A DNA stretch of 64,000 nt from Macquaria australasica (taxonomy: Eukaryota; Chordata; Actinopteri; Centrarchiformes; Percichthyidae): assembly GCA_005408345.1 (NCBI GenBank), contig SEMN01000183.1, positions 310,001 through 374,000 on the forward strand. Reading direction: 5' to 3'. The notes below the pieces were generated by a model. It saw only the letters and a list, made by a program, of their open reading frames with translations. It was not told where the DNA came from and ran no database searches. Positions 34,111 to 46,900 of this stretch are shown here, in pieces. A program made the translations under genes and the position numbers. Positions within the stretch are counted from its first letter, which is position 1; each line of letters begins with the position of its first letter.

Positions 34111-36128
34111 GTTCTTTAAATAACCTTCTGCTTTTCTCTGATTAATGAACTCTGTAATGTGTTTTTAGGCTGTTTGTTGACTGACAACTTGCTGTTCTGG
34201 GGCTGTCCAAGGCACCAGGCCAGAGGGACGGTAATCCTCCAAAACACAGGAGACATTCTATAACAGTGCCTGCCATCAGTGTAGATATTAATAGCCGATT
34301 GTCCCACCAAGCACTATGCGACGGTCAAACATCAAAGACAAACACTAAGACACAGATAACAGATAAATGGCCGGGAGATAACTTAATATATGACAGATAC
34401 AGTGTGAAGCTAGCAATACACAGCACAGCAGTGATACAATCCCCATGAGAACATGTAGTTCATAACTTATCTAAGATAAACTCCCTGACTGCACTGGCTT
34501 ACATAAAGCCAAAACTAAAAACCCAAATCTAGAAGTAGGCCTGCATCAGTCCCTGAAGACGTCTGATAAATGCAGCAGAGTTCTTCCTCTTGCTTCGTGG
34601 ATGATCATAAACTCAAACTGTCTAGTTCTTCACAGATGAAATAAAACCACAAAGAGCACCAACTGAGGCCAGGGTCCAGTTCTTTGTCTGTGGAAATGTG
34701 TCAACGTATCAGGCCTGTGATGAAGTGAACATAAAGTGACCCAAATCACAGCTTTAAGTAATGATGTCTGACTTTCACACTATATTCTACATTTAGCCCT
34801 GACGACTGCGTGATACATGACTCAACCAGACTGATGAGAGGACAGAAGCTCTCACTTCTTTCCTGGACGCTCTTCGTTATCAAGAGATTTACATTCCAGC
34901 GACCACTTCAGGCGGGCCAGCTGTGGGGCATTTCAGGGCGGATACAATATAACACATACTTGTATATATTTTTTACTGTGTCAGAGACTTGTTGATAGTA
35001 ACAATAGTATTGAATTAATTCTGTGTTTTTGCTACCTGGCTGTCAAGATAAAGTGCTAATATACAAAAGAAGCTCTCCTGCTGCCTGCTGTTATGACCTC
35101 CACAGCATGAATCAAAACAACCCTTGTCTTAATTATCTTATCTTCATTTTTTCTCAAGCATTTGACAAAAAAAAAAAAAAAAACTTATTATTTATTTATT
35201 GTGCTTACCATATCATCTGATTTGAACATAAAAAGGCATGGATCATCGTCTCCTTTTGAGAAAGGGCTTGAAAAACAAAAAATAATCTAACATAGAAAAA
35301 AATATATTTTAATGTTCATAGGAATTTATTACTATCTCAAGAAAGCTTCTACTCTCTCCAAGTTGATTTTCACATCTCTCGCATGAGCTGAAACCAGTAA
35401 GCTGCCTATAACTGCCATGAGATTTTAGCAGAGCAGATCTCATTCAGCTATCTAAAAACTTGTATGCTTTGGGAAACCGGTGGCAGATGTGCTGTGATTT
35501 ATAGTAAATTGAGTTAAACGTGGAAAACCTCCGACATGCTCCTTTAATTCTGCCTCAGGTTAATGAGACAGCCCTCCTCTGTCGCGCATGGCACGGCTCT
35601 GGAGAGTCGAGGCAGAGCGAAAGAATGACACTGGCACTTTCCTAATATAGACATGACAAACTGCACTGTCCCACCCGGGGCCAGCCGCTCCTCCCACCCG
35701 CCAGCCTGATCCTAAATAGTCCCAGAATGAACGCAACGCACTCTGTGACGCTTTATCGTTAATGAACACACCATGAATTTAAACAACCTATGCGCACAGA
35801 TACAAACACACTATAAACACGGGAACATAGGTTGTCCGGGGCGCGGGGGGTGTGAGGGAGGGAGAGAGGGTGGGGGGAGGTTAGTAATGTACAACGTGCT
35901 CCTTAAAGTAGCCCACAGCTGCCATGCACGACTCAAGATCTGCTCCGTCCGCAGGAGGGGAAAGTGCACAATCACAACGTACCGACTCTGTCTTTTCAAA
36001 AGATTTCCAAAGGTGGGGACGCACTCGTCCCTCTCCAGCAGTGCAGTAAAGACGCTGACGCACCTCTCACCCCACTGCAGCACCGACACTGACACACATT
36101 AGGAAAGACAGTCCACAAGACAGCTCAC

Positions 36129-36480
36129 CTCAGGTTTTGGGGAGACCCCTCTTCCCTGGACAGCTCTCGCGGGTGCTGTTGTGTAGCCTACTCCTCCTCC
36201 TCCTTATTCTGCTGTTCTTATTCCTTTGAATGTTATTCCCTGCGATCCGGTCTCCTGGAGTCGGTGCGGACTTGCTGAGGAGACGCACTGGACAGCTGTG
36301 TGACGCTCCTCGGCAGGGAAAAAGAGAGAGGGGAGAGTACCGGGGCAGAGCAGGGAGAGAGGAGGGTGTGGGTGGGTGCAGGGTGGTTGCCGTCTATTTT
36401 GGAACAGGCTCTGTCAGTACAGGGAAACGTGACGCGCGCCGGTTACAGGGGGCCAGCGCGTCCCCGGGGGTCAGTGTCAC
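36129..36480 (-). promoter_or_regulatory. coro6 CpG-rich promoter and leader exon
   Basis: GC- and CpG-rich DNA (for example GACGCGCGCCGG, CCAGCGCGTCCCCGGGGG) stands out from AT-rich surroundings. On the minus strand it leads to ACCTGAG followed by the donor GTGAGC, placing an exon end at 36129. This would splice to the acceptor two bases before the coro6 ATG (exon start 33012). The transcription start is inferred. Confidence 0.55.
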
Positions 36481-36499
36481 AACTGGTGGCCTCTAATAG

Positions 36500-38000
36500 A
36501 CGAATTGTGATTTAAAGAATAGTAGTGGGGGATTAAACAGGTAAATAAGCGCACACAGGTGACCTGATCTCTCATGCTGCCTTCAAGTGCTGCACGTTGA
36601 CCCCTGCAACCAAGGCTTTTGTGTGGCTACAAGGTGATGATCAGAGCTAAAAAAAATACACTTACAGTGCTGAAGTTCACCAAGGAGCACCTGCAGGCTA
36701 GATGGAGTAAACTTGATGATGAATTAAAAAAACAAACAGATTCCAAACTGTTGAATTGCCCAAGTTTGAGGCATCTAGGTTTATAGTTTTTTACAACTGG
36801 TTATAAACTCTTCACACAGTTCTCTGTAACAACATGCAGCTCAGCACAACAGTCACATCCAAAATACACTAATGCAACCAAAACACTTCTTACACATCCC
36901 AGGATCAAGCAGAACACAGACAGTCACAAACTGTCTGTTTTATGTCTAATGATATAAAACACTAACAATCGGTAGCATTAGATTACTATTGTCTTTGAAG
37001 TAGATTTTATTTAGCATTTTTTACTTTACAGAATCTTTTTGAGTGCTTGATCCATCCCTGGAAATCTTCTGCAGACATGTCCAGACATCATGCATCCAGT
37101 AGAGATCATGTGCGCGGTGGTCATAAACTTTCCACTTCTATGAGGTAAATCACTCCTTCATGGGGTTGGGTTTGTTATAGATGTAGATGTAGCAGAATGT
37201 AACAAATTGCAGTCTAATTTACAGTCATTCTGTGTTAGGTTGAATGTAACAGTTTTGACAATAGTATGTAGACATGTGCAAAATGGAGTGTAAATACACA
37301 GAGTTTTGGTGATGGTTGAGTTTGAGTGAGAAAACAGTTCCTGAGTTTTGAAAGATGTGGTCATTGAATGCATTTTGTGTCAAAGCAATGAAAAGTGATC
37401 CACAGTTTAAGACTGCTGTTGTGCTGACTATGTGAAAAGTTTTGAAAAAGTGAACTCAGTATAGAGAAATACATGTAACCAATTGTAAAAAATAAATAAA
37501 AAAATAAAAAAAATTAAACTGTAATACTGTGTGTTCACCAGCTCCTAACTCCTAAAAATCAGAGTAGGATTTATGGTATTTTTAGCAGTTTTCTTACAGA
37601 GGACAGCATATTTCCTGTAAACTGCTTAGGCATGCATTAAACATACTTTACAAAGTGCAAAGGTTTCCATAAAGTACACCTCTAGCCACTCCAAATGTGA
37701 AAAACAGCCTTTAAATAATTAGAGTTGTCTTGAACACGTGTTCAACTGCGAGACAAATTCATAAAAATCTTAAACTTCAGCAATGAGCAATACAGAAAGT
37801 GTGTAAGCATGAAGTCATCACAAGGGATTAACTCCCACTATAGAAAATACAGGTTTGAGCCATCGCCTGTTGTTGTGGTGGCCGCCAATAATACTCAGCA
37901 GAAATAGAGATTAAAGCCAGCCAGAGAGAGTATAGTATAGTATAGTTATGACTGGTGCACCTCTGGCTGGTTCTTACATGTTAATCATAGTAAGATAAGA
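36500..38000. other. Upstream flank of coro6, no gene seen
   Basis: AT-rich intergenic DNA between the coro6 promoter and the exon-like block at 38024-38149. Scanned on both strands; no exon with splice sites and no strong repeat were recognised. Confidence 0.5.
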
Positions 38001-38023
38001 TGGATATTACACACGAAGCATAC

Positions 38024-38149
38024 CTGGATACCCGAAAGGCATGCTGAACTGGGGTCGTGCTGCGTTCCCTTGTTGCTGTCAATCAAGGAAGAGGTCTTCG
38101 CTGCACTGTCGCTGACAAAACAGAGAGCTCCTGCATCCTGGTGTTGGGA
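38024..38149 (-). other. Unassigned exon-like open block
   Basis: On the minus strand a TGCCAG acceptor precedes exactly 42 codons without a stop, followed by a CAG/GTATGC donor. The block would be symmetrical (phase 0-0). The peptide begins SQHQDAGALCFVSDS and ends SSACLSGIQ. I do not recognise the family. It lies between coro6 and ssh2, on the strand of both, so it could be an upstream alternative coro6 exon, an exon of an unrecognised gene, or chance. Its GC content is above that of its flanks. Confidence 0.3.
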
Positions 38150-38964
38150 CTGGCATAAGGAGAAAAGACAACAGAAAATCAGAGGACTCACTGGCTTTAA
38201 TACTGCAGGACATCTATGCTATATATGGAGTAGTGATGAACTGAAGATACTAATGTGGTGACAAGAACACAGAACACCAAAATACTAACATGACACCAAC
38301 ATTTTTTTTCTCTAATTATGGTTTAAGATGTTTCCACGTGTTATAACAATATTTAGATTACAGTAACGAGGAAAACAGAAGTTATTCCGCACTGTTTGCA
38401 AGATATGTATATTGCTGTGGTTTTAGGAGATAAGAATTTAAGATGTACATGTCACATGACAAATTCTACTGTATATATAAATTCTGAGTGTTTTACAAAG
38501 CTCCTCTCTTCCAAACTGAAATAACCAGGAGTTTTTAACTGTTTCTTTTCTATTTTTGTAGCTCACACTGTTGTAGCTACACCTTTTGGCTAAAAATGTG
38601 TATACATTTGTATATTAAATTTACCACAGCCTGAATAACTTTCTTTACTATAACTACATTTGGGTTTAACTATTTAAATATATACAAACAATTTCAGGCT
38701 TCACCTACTGTGAACAATTCTCATTGAAAGAAACAAGTATTAGGAAAACTTGACAATGTGTTCTGCAGATGATCAAGAGTAACATGGACTTCAACTCTGG
38801 GAAAAGATTTTCTGGCTTTAATTTCCTAAATGTAAGTAGTTTTCCAAGTAACAGAGAAAATACTCACCTCATAGTAAAATAAAAAATAATCACAATGCTG
38901 TACGACGTGAAGAAATAAGGAAGTGTTAACACGTTCACTGTGGATGTGCTCCTCTGACAATACA

Positions 38965-39215
38965 GCTGAAATGATTAGAGTATTAACTAGAACTGACAAT
39001 TTTGATAATTGATTGATCAAATTAGTTACTAAACAAGAATAATTCAGAACATTGTCTTGTTCCATCTATATAAATGCACAGATTTTCTGCTTTTATCTGT
39101 TTTATATCATAGTAAACTGAAAATCTTTGGGTTTTTAACTGTTAGTCGAACAAAAGAAGTCTTTTGTGGACATTTTATAAATATAAACTAATGTTTTAAA
39201 CAAAAGATGATGACA
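38965..39215. mobile_element. MITE-like repeat, family copy 3
   Basis: It shares GAAATGATTAGAGTATTAAC, TTTTATCTGTTTTATATCAT and CTGAAAATCTTTGGGTTTTT with the copies at 27285 and 48100. The ends are degraded. It lies in the coro6-ssh2 intergenic region. Confidence 0.5.
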
Positions 39216-40893
39216 GTATGTTTTAAGTTTTTAACATTCTAGCGAAGTTTTTGACATTACTGGTAAGTATATTTAGTTATGTAATGACCTTACATTACTG
39301 TTCACAGACTCACAGCAAAACACTCAATGACTTCCATTGTTTAATGGTCACAGTTGAAGCACATGATATAAAAGACTATTTACACTGATAGTTTAAAATA
39401 AAACAAAAAAAAAAAAAAAAAAAATCAGTTTTTGACAATACACCCACATACCCAGCAGCTGCTACGACCAAAGCATGCTCCCCAAAAGTAGCAACCATAC
39501 ATTAAAAAAAGCCACATTAAAATTAAAAAGGGAGTAAAGTGCATGTATGACAGACCTCCCTGTACAGACATTTCTGATAGACTGCAGAGAAGCTTCACTT
39601 GCCAGTCACAGGCACACTCCTAAAAATGTGTACAAAAACTAAAAAGTACACACCCACATGGTAAAAGCTGTGCTGCACAGTCGCACTCACACACGGACAC
39701 AAACCAGATATAAAAACATGTACAGTTCCTAAAATGTCAACACTCACAATATAGACCTTTACATCCCAAAGAGAACATGGCAGAAAACTCACAAATATAC
39801 AACTCTGCCGTCCACTCCCAATCCCCTAACCTACCTTTTTTCCCCCACACAGCAATACATACAGAAAATGTCTAGTTTGAGTGGCATCAGAACTGCGAGA
39901 CGACATGACAGAGATGAGTTTACTTCAGTTTATCGAGTAGGGAAGTTGAAATTGTTTCTGATGGACATTCCAGCAATCCAGAGTCTGACTGTTTGTGCAG
40001 GTCAGATTTGGTTCAGACTGACTGAGGTATCGTGTAGTCAAAACAAACATAAAACAAACAGCATGCCTCTTCTCTTTGCATTTTGATTCAATAAACCGCT
40101 GTACAGCTATGCAGTAATCCTGTCACCAGCTCTGGCCACACCCTTCTATGGGGGGAAAATCACTAATCTGTGGTTCAACCTGAGCTCTTGTGTGTTTAGA
40201 TGCACAACCCGTGTTTAAAATCAGTCTCAAGACAGCAGAATTGACTTTGATTGGTATTATTTGTCAGTACAAAGTATTTCTGCCAAATGCACCCAAGTTT
40301 CTCTATACATGATCATTTTGAACCAGAATCTGCAGGTTTGAGAAGTCTGTTTGAGTGTTGATTTGATGTTGCGCAGATTAATTTGTACCAGAAGAACAGC
40401 TGTATTATTTTCTTGGTAGCTTCCCGTCACAACTAGCAAATATTGATGAGACGACATGAAAATACGAGAAGAGGAAAACAGAGGCTACATTCCACCTAAC
40501 ATCAGGTCAGACTGTTCAGTCAAGTATATATCAAGTTGATGACGGAGAAACCAGCAATGATGTAAAGAGTGAATATGTGCAGGCTCAGGTATATTAACAT
40601 TTGAAACAAGTAATTTGGATGATTGTTTTTGCATTGTTTGAATGTCTTCTGAAAGTGTTTGTATACTAAACAGCGTTTTTTTTTTTTTTCCCAATTTGAC
40701 TAATAGCTTTAATTTCAATTGACTGGAACCTTCATAGCCTTGTCACTGTTCTTGCACTGAGACAAGTATCACATATCACAGATTTCACATGGGGTTCTTG
40801 GCGGATCTGCAGGGAAGAAACCACTTAACATATCCTTTAAGGCAACAGGCATTGGTTTGTTTTGTCCATTACTCACAGGTGTACATGATCCCC

Positions 40894-40958
<65 letters not shown>

Positions 40959-40964
40959 TGAGGG
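39216..40964. other. Probable ssh2 3' untranslated region and downstream flank
   Basis: No coding exon. This lies immediately 3' of the ssh2 stop on the minus strand. A candidate variant poly(A) signal (ATTAAA on minus) is at 40708-40713. A (CT)13(AC)19 compound microsatellite (40894-40956) sits within ten bases of the stop codon and would be transcribed. Confidence 0.4.
40894..40956. repeat. (CT)n(AC)n compound microsatellite
   Basis: About 13 CT units followed by 19 AC units, ending eight bases before the ssh2 stop codon (40965-40967). In the mRNA sense this is (GT)n(AG)n at the start of the 3' untranslated region. Confidence 0.95.
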
Positions 40965-43900
40965 TTACATGGTGTGGTAAAGGGTACTAGTAGTTCTTTT
41001 CTTAAGCTGCCTCAGGGGGTGAGTCCTTCCATATTGCTGCCTTGTTGTCATAAGTGTCGGCCCAGGTGAATGCAGTGAATCTTGGCCAGAGTCGGGGAGT
41101 TGTCCTCCCCGCAGACTCTGATTTGATGGTGGAGGTGGTGAGGTGTTCACAGCTTCAGAAAGCTTCTCTGCACCAATCCCGAGGACTTCTGGCTGCTGGC
41201 CGTCTGAGGAAGGAGAGTTGTGGACCCGCTGCTTCTTGGACTCATCGTTAACTGCGTGGATCAGAGGTTCTGCTGAGGACGGGGCTACAGAGGAGCGGCT
41301 GAGCTCCCACTCACTCAGGTCATTGGCGAGCAGCTCCAGACAGCCCAGTTTGGCCAGAGAGGCTGAGCGCTTCATCAGGGATGGAGGGGTCAGTCCTGCC
41401 TGGCGAAGCCTGGCTTCCACCTCTCTGACGCTCCTCTGGACACTGTTACCTCGCTTCTGAGTGGCTCTGGCATTGAGGCCAAAAACCTGGTCCACACACC
41501 TGGCCTTGCAGGCTCCACCCATGCTCACCTGCTGCAGGAAGGCACCCAGCTCACACAAAGTCTCCCATGTCTCCCTCATGATAATGTCACTATGGGGTGC
41601 CTCTGTGGAGCAGTCCCAGTCTGTGCCTGACTCAAGCTCTGTCACGCCCTCCAAACACAGGAAGTTCACAGAGGCAAAGGGAGAATGGGCAGAGCGGTGG
41701 AAAGAAGAGGTAGAGAGCAATCTAGTATCAGCAGGCTTGAGTTTGTGTCCTTTTGTGCTTCCATCATCATTTCCTAGTGCCCCCATTTCAACTGCATCAC
41801 CACTCTCCCTTTTAACTGGTCCAATCGTCCCATCCTCCTCCTCCTGCTCCTCCTCCTGCACACTGTTAACTACTGACACCTGCGAGCAAACTGATGCTTC
41901 CTGGGAATTAGACACTGTTGCAAGATGGACGCTGGGTGGATGCCGCTGAGAGAAGGAGGAGCTGCTGGAGAGGGACGGTGGAGATGAGGAGGGTGACCGA
42001 GTCTCATGCTCCTTTTTCATTCTTTGCTCTAGCTGTCGCGTGACACGGCGCACGGACCCCCTCGTCCAATCGCTGTAGAGACCAGCAGGAGCCGCCTCCT
42101 TCTCTTCTTTGTTTTTCACTTCCTCTTTAACATCCCCAGCTTCCTTCTGTGATAAAACATCTCTATCCTCTATTTCCTGCATCAGCTTCCCCACTTCCTG
42201 GTCCTCTGGGCCCTGAGGAGCCTCTGGTTGGCTAAGAGGGCCAAGAGGTGAAGGCTCTGTGTGCACTGCAGGCTTCAGTCCTGTGACCTGCACAGGAACG
42301 GTAATTTCCTATAAATAAAAGAGAGATAATATAAATGATTCAGTTTAAATGCCAAATAAAAGTGTTAGTATATCCATGACCTTATTCAGAAGACTGATAC
42401 TCCGCATGGAGCGTTCTACCTTTATGCCACCAGGTGGCGCCATTGGACTCAAGAAAATAAAGCTAAACTATTGGCACAAACTAATAACTTGAGACCAAAT
42501 TTAACTGCTGTGGGTTCAATACACTTCCAAATATCCTACAAATTCTAATTTTATCTAAGAATTATTTTGCTTATCTATATTAGATTACATTGGGCATTTT
42601 GCACAAACATAGCCTTGAAAAAAGATCAAAACATCCACACACTTATCTCCATTGCAAACACCCAAATTGAGATCTTCGTCAGGGCATGAGAAGAGCCTGA
42701 GAGATGTTCTGAAGAAAGTCCCAAAGCTTAGACAATAATTTGGGTGTTTGCAATGGAAATACGTGTACAGCAGTTCTGGAAAGTTTTGCTACAAGCAGTT
42801 GCCTTACCTTTCTTTTCTCTTCCTCCTTCCCCTCACTAGTGGAGACCTCCTGAGGCGGTGGTTGCTGTTCCTTGCCACAACTCTTCAGCTGGGGCGAATG
42901 CTGCACCGCAGCACAGTGAGGTTTACCATCTTGACTCATTCCCTTGAACTTTTCCCTGGCACTGAAAAAGTTAATGTGATCTGCACTGTGGCCAAACAAC
43001 ACCTCGTTGTCTTGTGGAATGGCACCAGGATGGCTGATAAAATCACAAGGGGAGGGAGGATGGGCTGCTAAACCGTCCAAAGACCAGCCACACATCTGTT
43101 GGTCACAGTCCGGTTTTCTGACAGGCACTGGTGCAGACAGACACTGGGGTCCAGCCTGTTGTGTGCTTGGTGTTTGTGTTGTCATGGGCTCAAGCAATGA
43201 TACTCTCATTGGTTTAATCACAGGCAGAGAGCATGACAACACCTGTGGTTTGATAATCTCATCCATGCAGTCTGGAGTTGGGGACGGAGCAGGGGAAAGG
43301 GGAAGGTGGTGAAAGGATGGAGGCGGGTGAGGCTGGCCCACTAAAACACTCTGTGCAACAGTCACCATGTCTGTCTTCAGAAGGTCAGGCACCACAGTGG
43401 CAGCCCTTGGCTGGGAGAGAGGAGGGGATGAGGGCTGCTCCTCACAGTCACATAAGCCGTTGGAGAGCGGAGGAGATAACTGAGACACAGAGCCAGCTGT
43501 GGACTCGGGACAAGGGGAGTCCAACTGGCTGATCTGGACTACAGCAGAATGAGAAGGAGCCTCAAGGCTTCGAGATTCAGCATCGCCTGATAGAGTTGCC
43601 ACCCCCTCAGACGATGAAGAGCTGCGCTGATTGGACTGGATGCCAGTATCAGGCTGGCTAGTGGAGTGTGCTGGTTTGCCAGTGCTGGCTGAAGTTCCCA
43701 GTGACTCCAGCAGATCTTTCACAGAAGGACCAGGAGCACTGCTGGCCTGGTTATGGGGGTTGGAGTGACCCAGGCTGTGTGGTTGGGCGTAAGATTTAGA
43801 CAGTGGCTCATGGTGATCAGACAGGTCGCTGTCAGAGTGAGAACGCCACAGTTTGTTGTGCCTCTGTTTGCTGTAGAAGAAGGTGACAAAGGGGTGGAAA

Positions 43901-46900
43901 AACAACTTGTTTTATAGTCTTTTCATGTCACTCCTATCCTCTTTATGCAAACATGTATACATAAACATGCACATTCATGTTTTTAATGTCATTTATAAGG
44001 TTATTGTGCTAAATGTGTGGTGTCAGATAAATACGATGCCGATATGAAATGCACTTTAAAGCTGCACCAATCAATATGTTTTTATTAACAATGGATCAGT
44101 GACTATGTATAATGTGAAAGGGGTTGTTCGTAGTGACGAACCCACAGAGAACCCACAGTTATCATCCAACTGTGCAGTTCCCCTCATCTCTACAGAACTA
44201 ATATTACATTTGTTAGGTGGCCAGAAACACAACTAACGAATGCTAATGTTGCTCTGTGTCTGCTGGATGTGTAAATGGACAACTGTTCATAACAACTTTA
44301 TATGGTGATAAAATGTCAATGTTGTGTTTACAGCTTGTTCTGCCAACACCAAAACAATCAAACAAAAATTAAATCAATGAATGCAGCTTTAAATATTAGA
44401 AATGCATTATCAAACACAGCACTGTGTTTGATTTGGTGATTGAGGAATCACCAAAACAAGCCTGTGATTCCTGATAAGGCTGCTTCCCTAAGGGCAAAAT
44501 TATGAACTCAGCCAAAGATAGTACTGAATTGTGGGAAAATTCAAAAAACTTTTCTTGGAGTATGGATGCACAAAATGTTAAAGTAGTTCAGCTATGCGTG
44601 CCTTTCTGTTTCATCCTGATGGATGGTTTCATTTCATTAGCCTTAGTAATCACACAGTCCATGCAGTGTTGGCTCATGAAATATACTTGTGTGTGTTTAT
44701 AAGGGTACCTGGCCAGCAGTATGCCCTGATACTCCTCCAGCTGTCTCATGAAAGAGGGGTTAGGTTTGGTCACAGCTCGACGCTCCTTGACGTAATCAAA
44801 GGCTTTTTTCAAATCCCAGCCATGCTCCTTCATGGCGTACGCGATCACTGTGGCCGCAGAGCGACTTACACCCATTTTACAGTGGACCAGGCACTTGGAT
44901 CTGGCTTTCCTGGAGTAAAACGGCAGAATCAAGCATACACATCAGCCTATCATTGTCAACAGTTCTGTACGACAGATGATCAGATTGAGTCAAGTTTTTC
45001 CAAAGGAGCCAATGCCAAAAAAACCACAGCAAGAAAAGGCAAAAAGGAAGAAAGAATGCTTTTCCCCAACATGGTGAGCAGTTCAGAGAAAATATATATA
45101 TACACATGCAGTCATGTGAAACTTACTTGGCTCTAGATATAAACTTGTAGGTGTCGTTCCAATAAGCGAGCAGGTCAGTGGCCTCCTCATCGTAAACACG
45201 GATGTTGTGGTACTCAAACACACCAGGGAAGAAGTTATCAATCTCCCTCGTTACATTCAGGATGTACTGAACCCTGAGAAGAAGATGAGAGAGATGATTA
45301 GATGTGCAGTCTGTTTGGATAACAGGCTGAAGAATGTTTTAACACAAAACATTTAATTTCATTCTAACTAAATTATTGTTAGAGTCTTATCCTATAATAC
45401 TTCATGTTTTTATTGACTTCAATATAGCTTGTACTGTGTAGTGGGTTTTGTTGTTTTTGTCCCCCTCCTTACCCGCTCTTCTGCAACTCCTCCAAATTGG
45501 ATGCATTCCACTCAGATCCCTGTAGGAAACAAAAGCAATCCTCAGACTAGTTCAGAGCCTTCAACAGAGCTTTTCATAATGCTTAAATCCTGTGGCAAGG
45601 CATGTCTGACATCCAATGTGCTCTCCAAACCAAACAAGAGCAAAGTACCTCAAAATTGGGAGGAATTACACAAGACTATCTCATATTCTGCCAAGTTGCT
45701 GAGTGGATTAAGCCTGACGTACAAACAATGTTCATACATTTTACTTAAAAGCGATGATAAATCACTCACGTCTAAAAACTGAGACACTTTCTATTCGGAA
45801 GTGTTCTCACTCATTAATTAGTGATCTAGCTGTTCTGGCAGTTCTTCATCCTGAGAATTTCAGTGTAACGAGACCAACATTGGTGCCAAATGCAGTAGTG
45901 GTACTCCAGAGGTGTTCTGACTCAACCTACCAAGAAGACGTGATCAAAGATCTCCGTAGGACTGTCCATCTGGCCCAGAATGACAATCATCTCGTTGTCG
46001 ATGAACTCCTTGAACTCTCGAAGGTTGCATGTCATGTGCATTTCCAGCTCTGTTCGGATCTAAGGAACACATCCAGCCAGAGACCACACACAATCTTAAA
46101 ACTGTTCATCTAAACCTAAAATGCAGGACATTAAATTTTCTTTTAAGCAGAATACTGATGACTAAAAAGGAACTCAAACATGACATTTTTTCAGACTGTT
46201 CCACAATTTGTTGCAAAAACTGAATGCTTTAGAAAATTCAAAGATGAATGCATCTGTTTGGAACATCTTCAAATCCAGCATCTGAAGCACTGACTCACCT
46301 CTTTGCAGGTGACATTCTCAAGGTCTTTCTGCATCATGATCTCCCTCAAACTGGTTTTGATCTGACGCTCTGTCAGCTCTCTTTCTGTAGGTCTGCAAAA
46401 ACACCATGAGATTGAAATACAATATGTGAAATACATGTGAAATAAGTCCATTTCCATATATGAAGTGTTACTGCAAACATACAGCATGCCATATGGAGGA
46501 GACATCCAACCAAACCACTTTATGGTACTATGTGTTTTACACTCAAATATGGAAGGGTAGTGATTTCTACAATTAATATTTTAATATTTGCATGTTTATG
46601 TCGTTAAGATAAACAATAAATTATCATGATCATATTGTCTAGACAAATAATTTAAAAAAGGGGAGGGAGAAAATAAAAAGTGAAAAACATATTCCGCATG
46701 ATCTGATACTTACATGTCAGAGAAGAGCACGGGCGAATCGGCACGGTGTGACTGCACATCCTGCATGACGTTCCACTCGTTGATGCGTACCTGGTCTGAG
46801 GAGACCCTGCTTTGATAGTAGCTGACCCATGTGAGGAACAAGCTGCCTGGGAAGTAGTTGTGACAACGAGCCACCTCGCATGCTTTATGGAGTGACTGGA

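Noticed and set aside
35811..36095. Minus-strand frame of 94 codons in the coro6 promoter region
   Set aside because: GC-rich sequence gives few stops by chance. No similarity to coronin, and the coro6 ATG exon with canonical N-terminus is at 33010.
41461..41949. 162-codon plus-strand frame and neighbours at 41143-41460
   Set aside because: Exact antisense of the last ssh2 coding exon; the open frame reflects the base composition of that exon.
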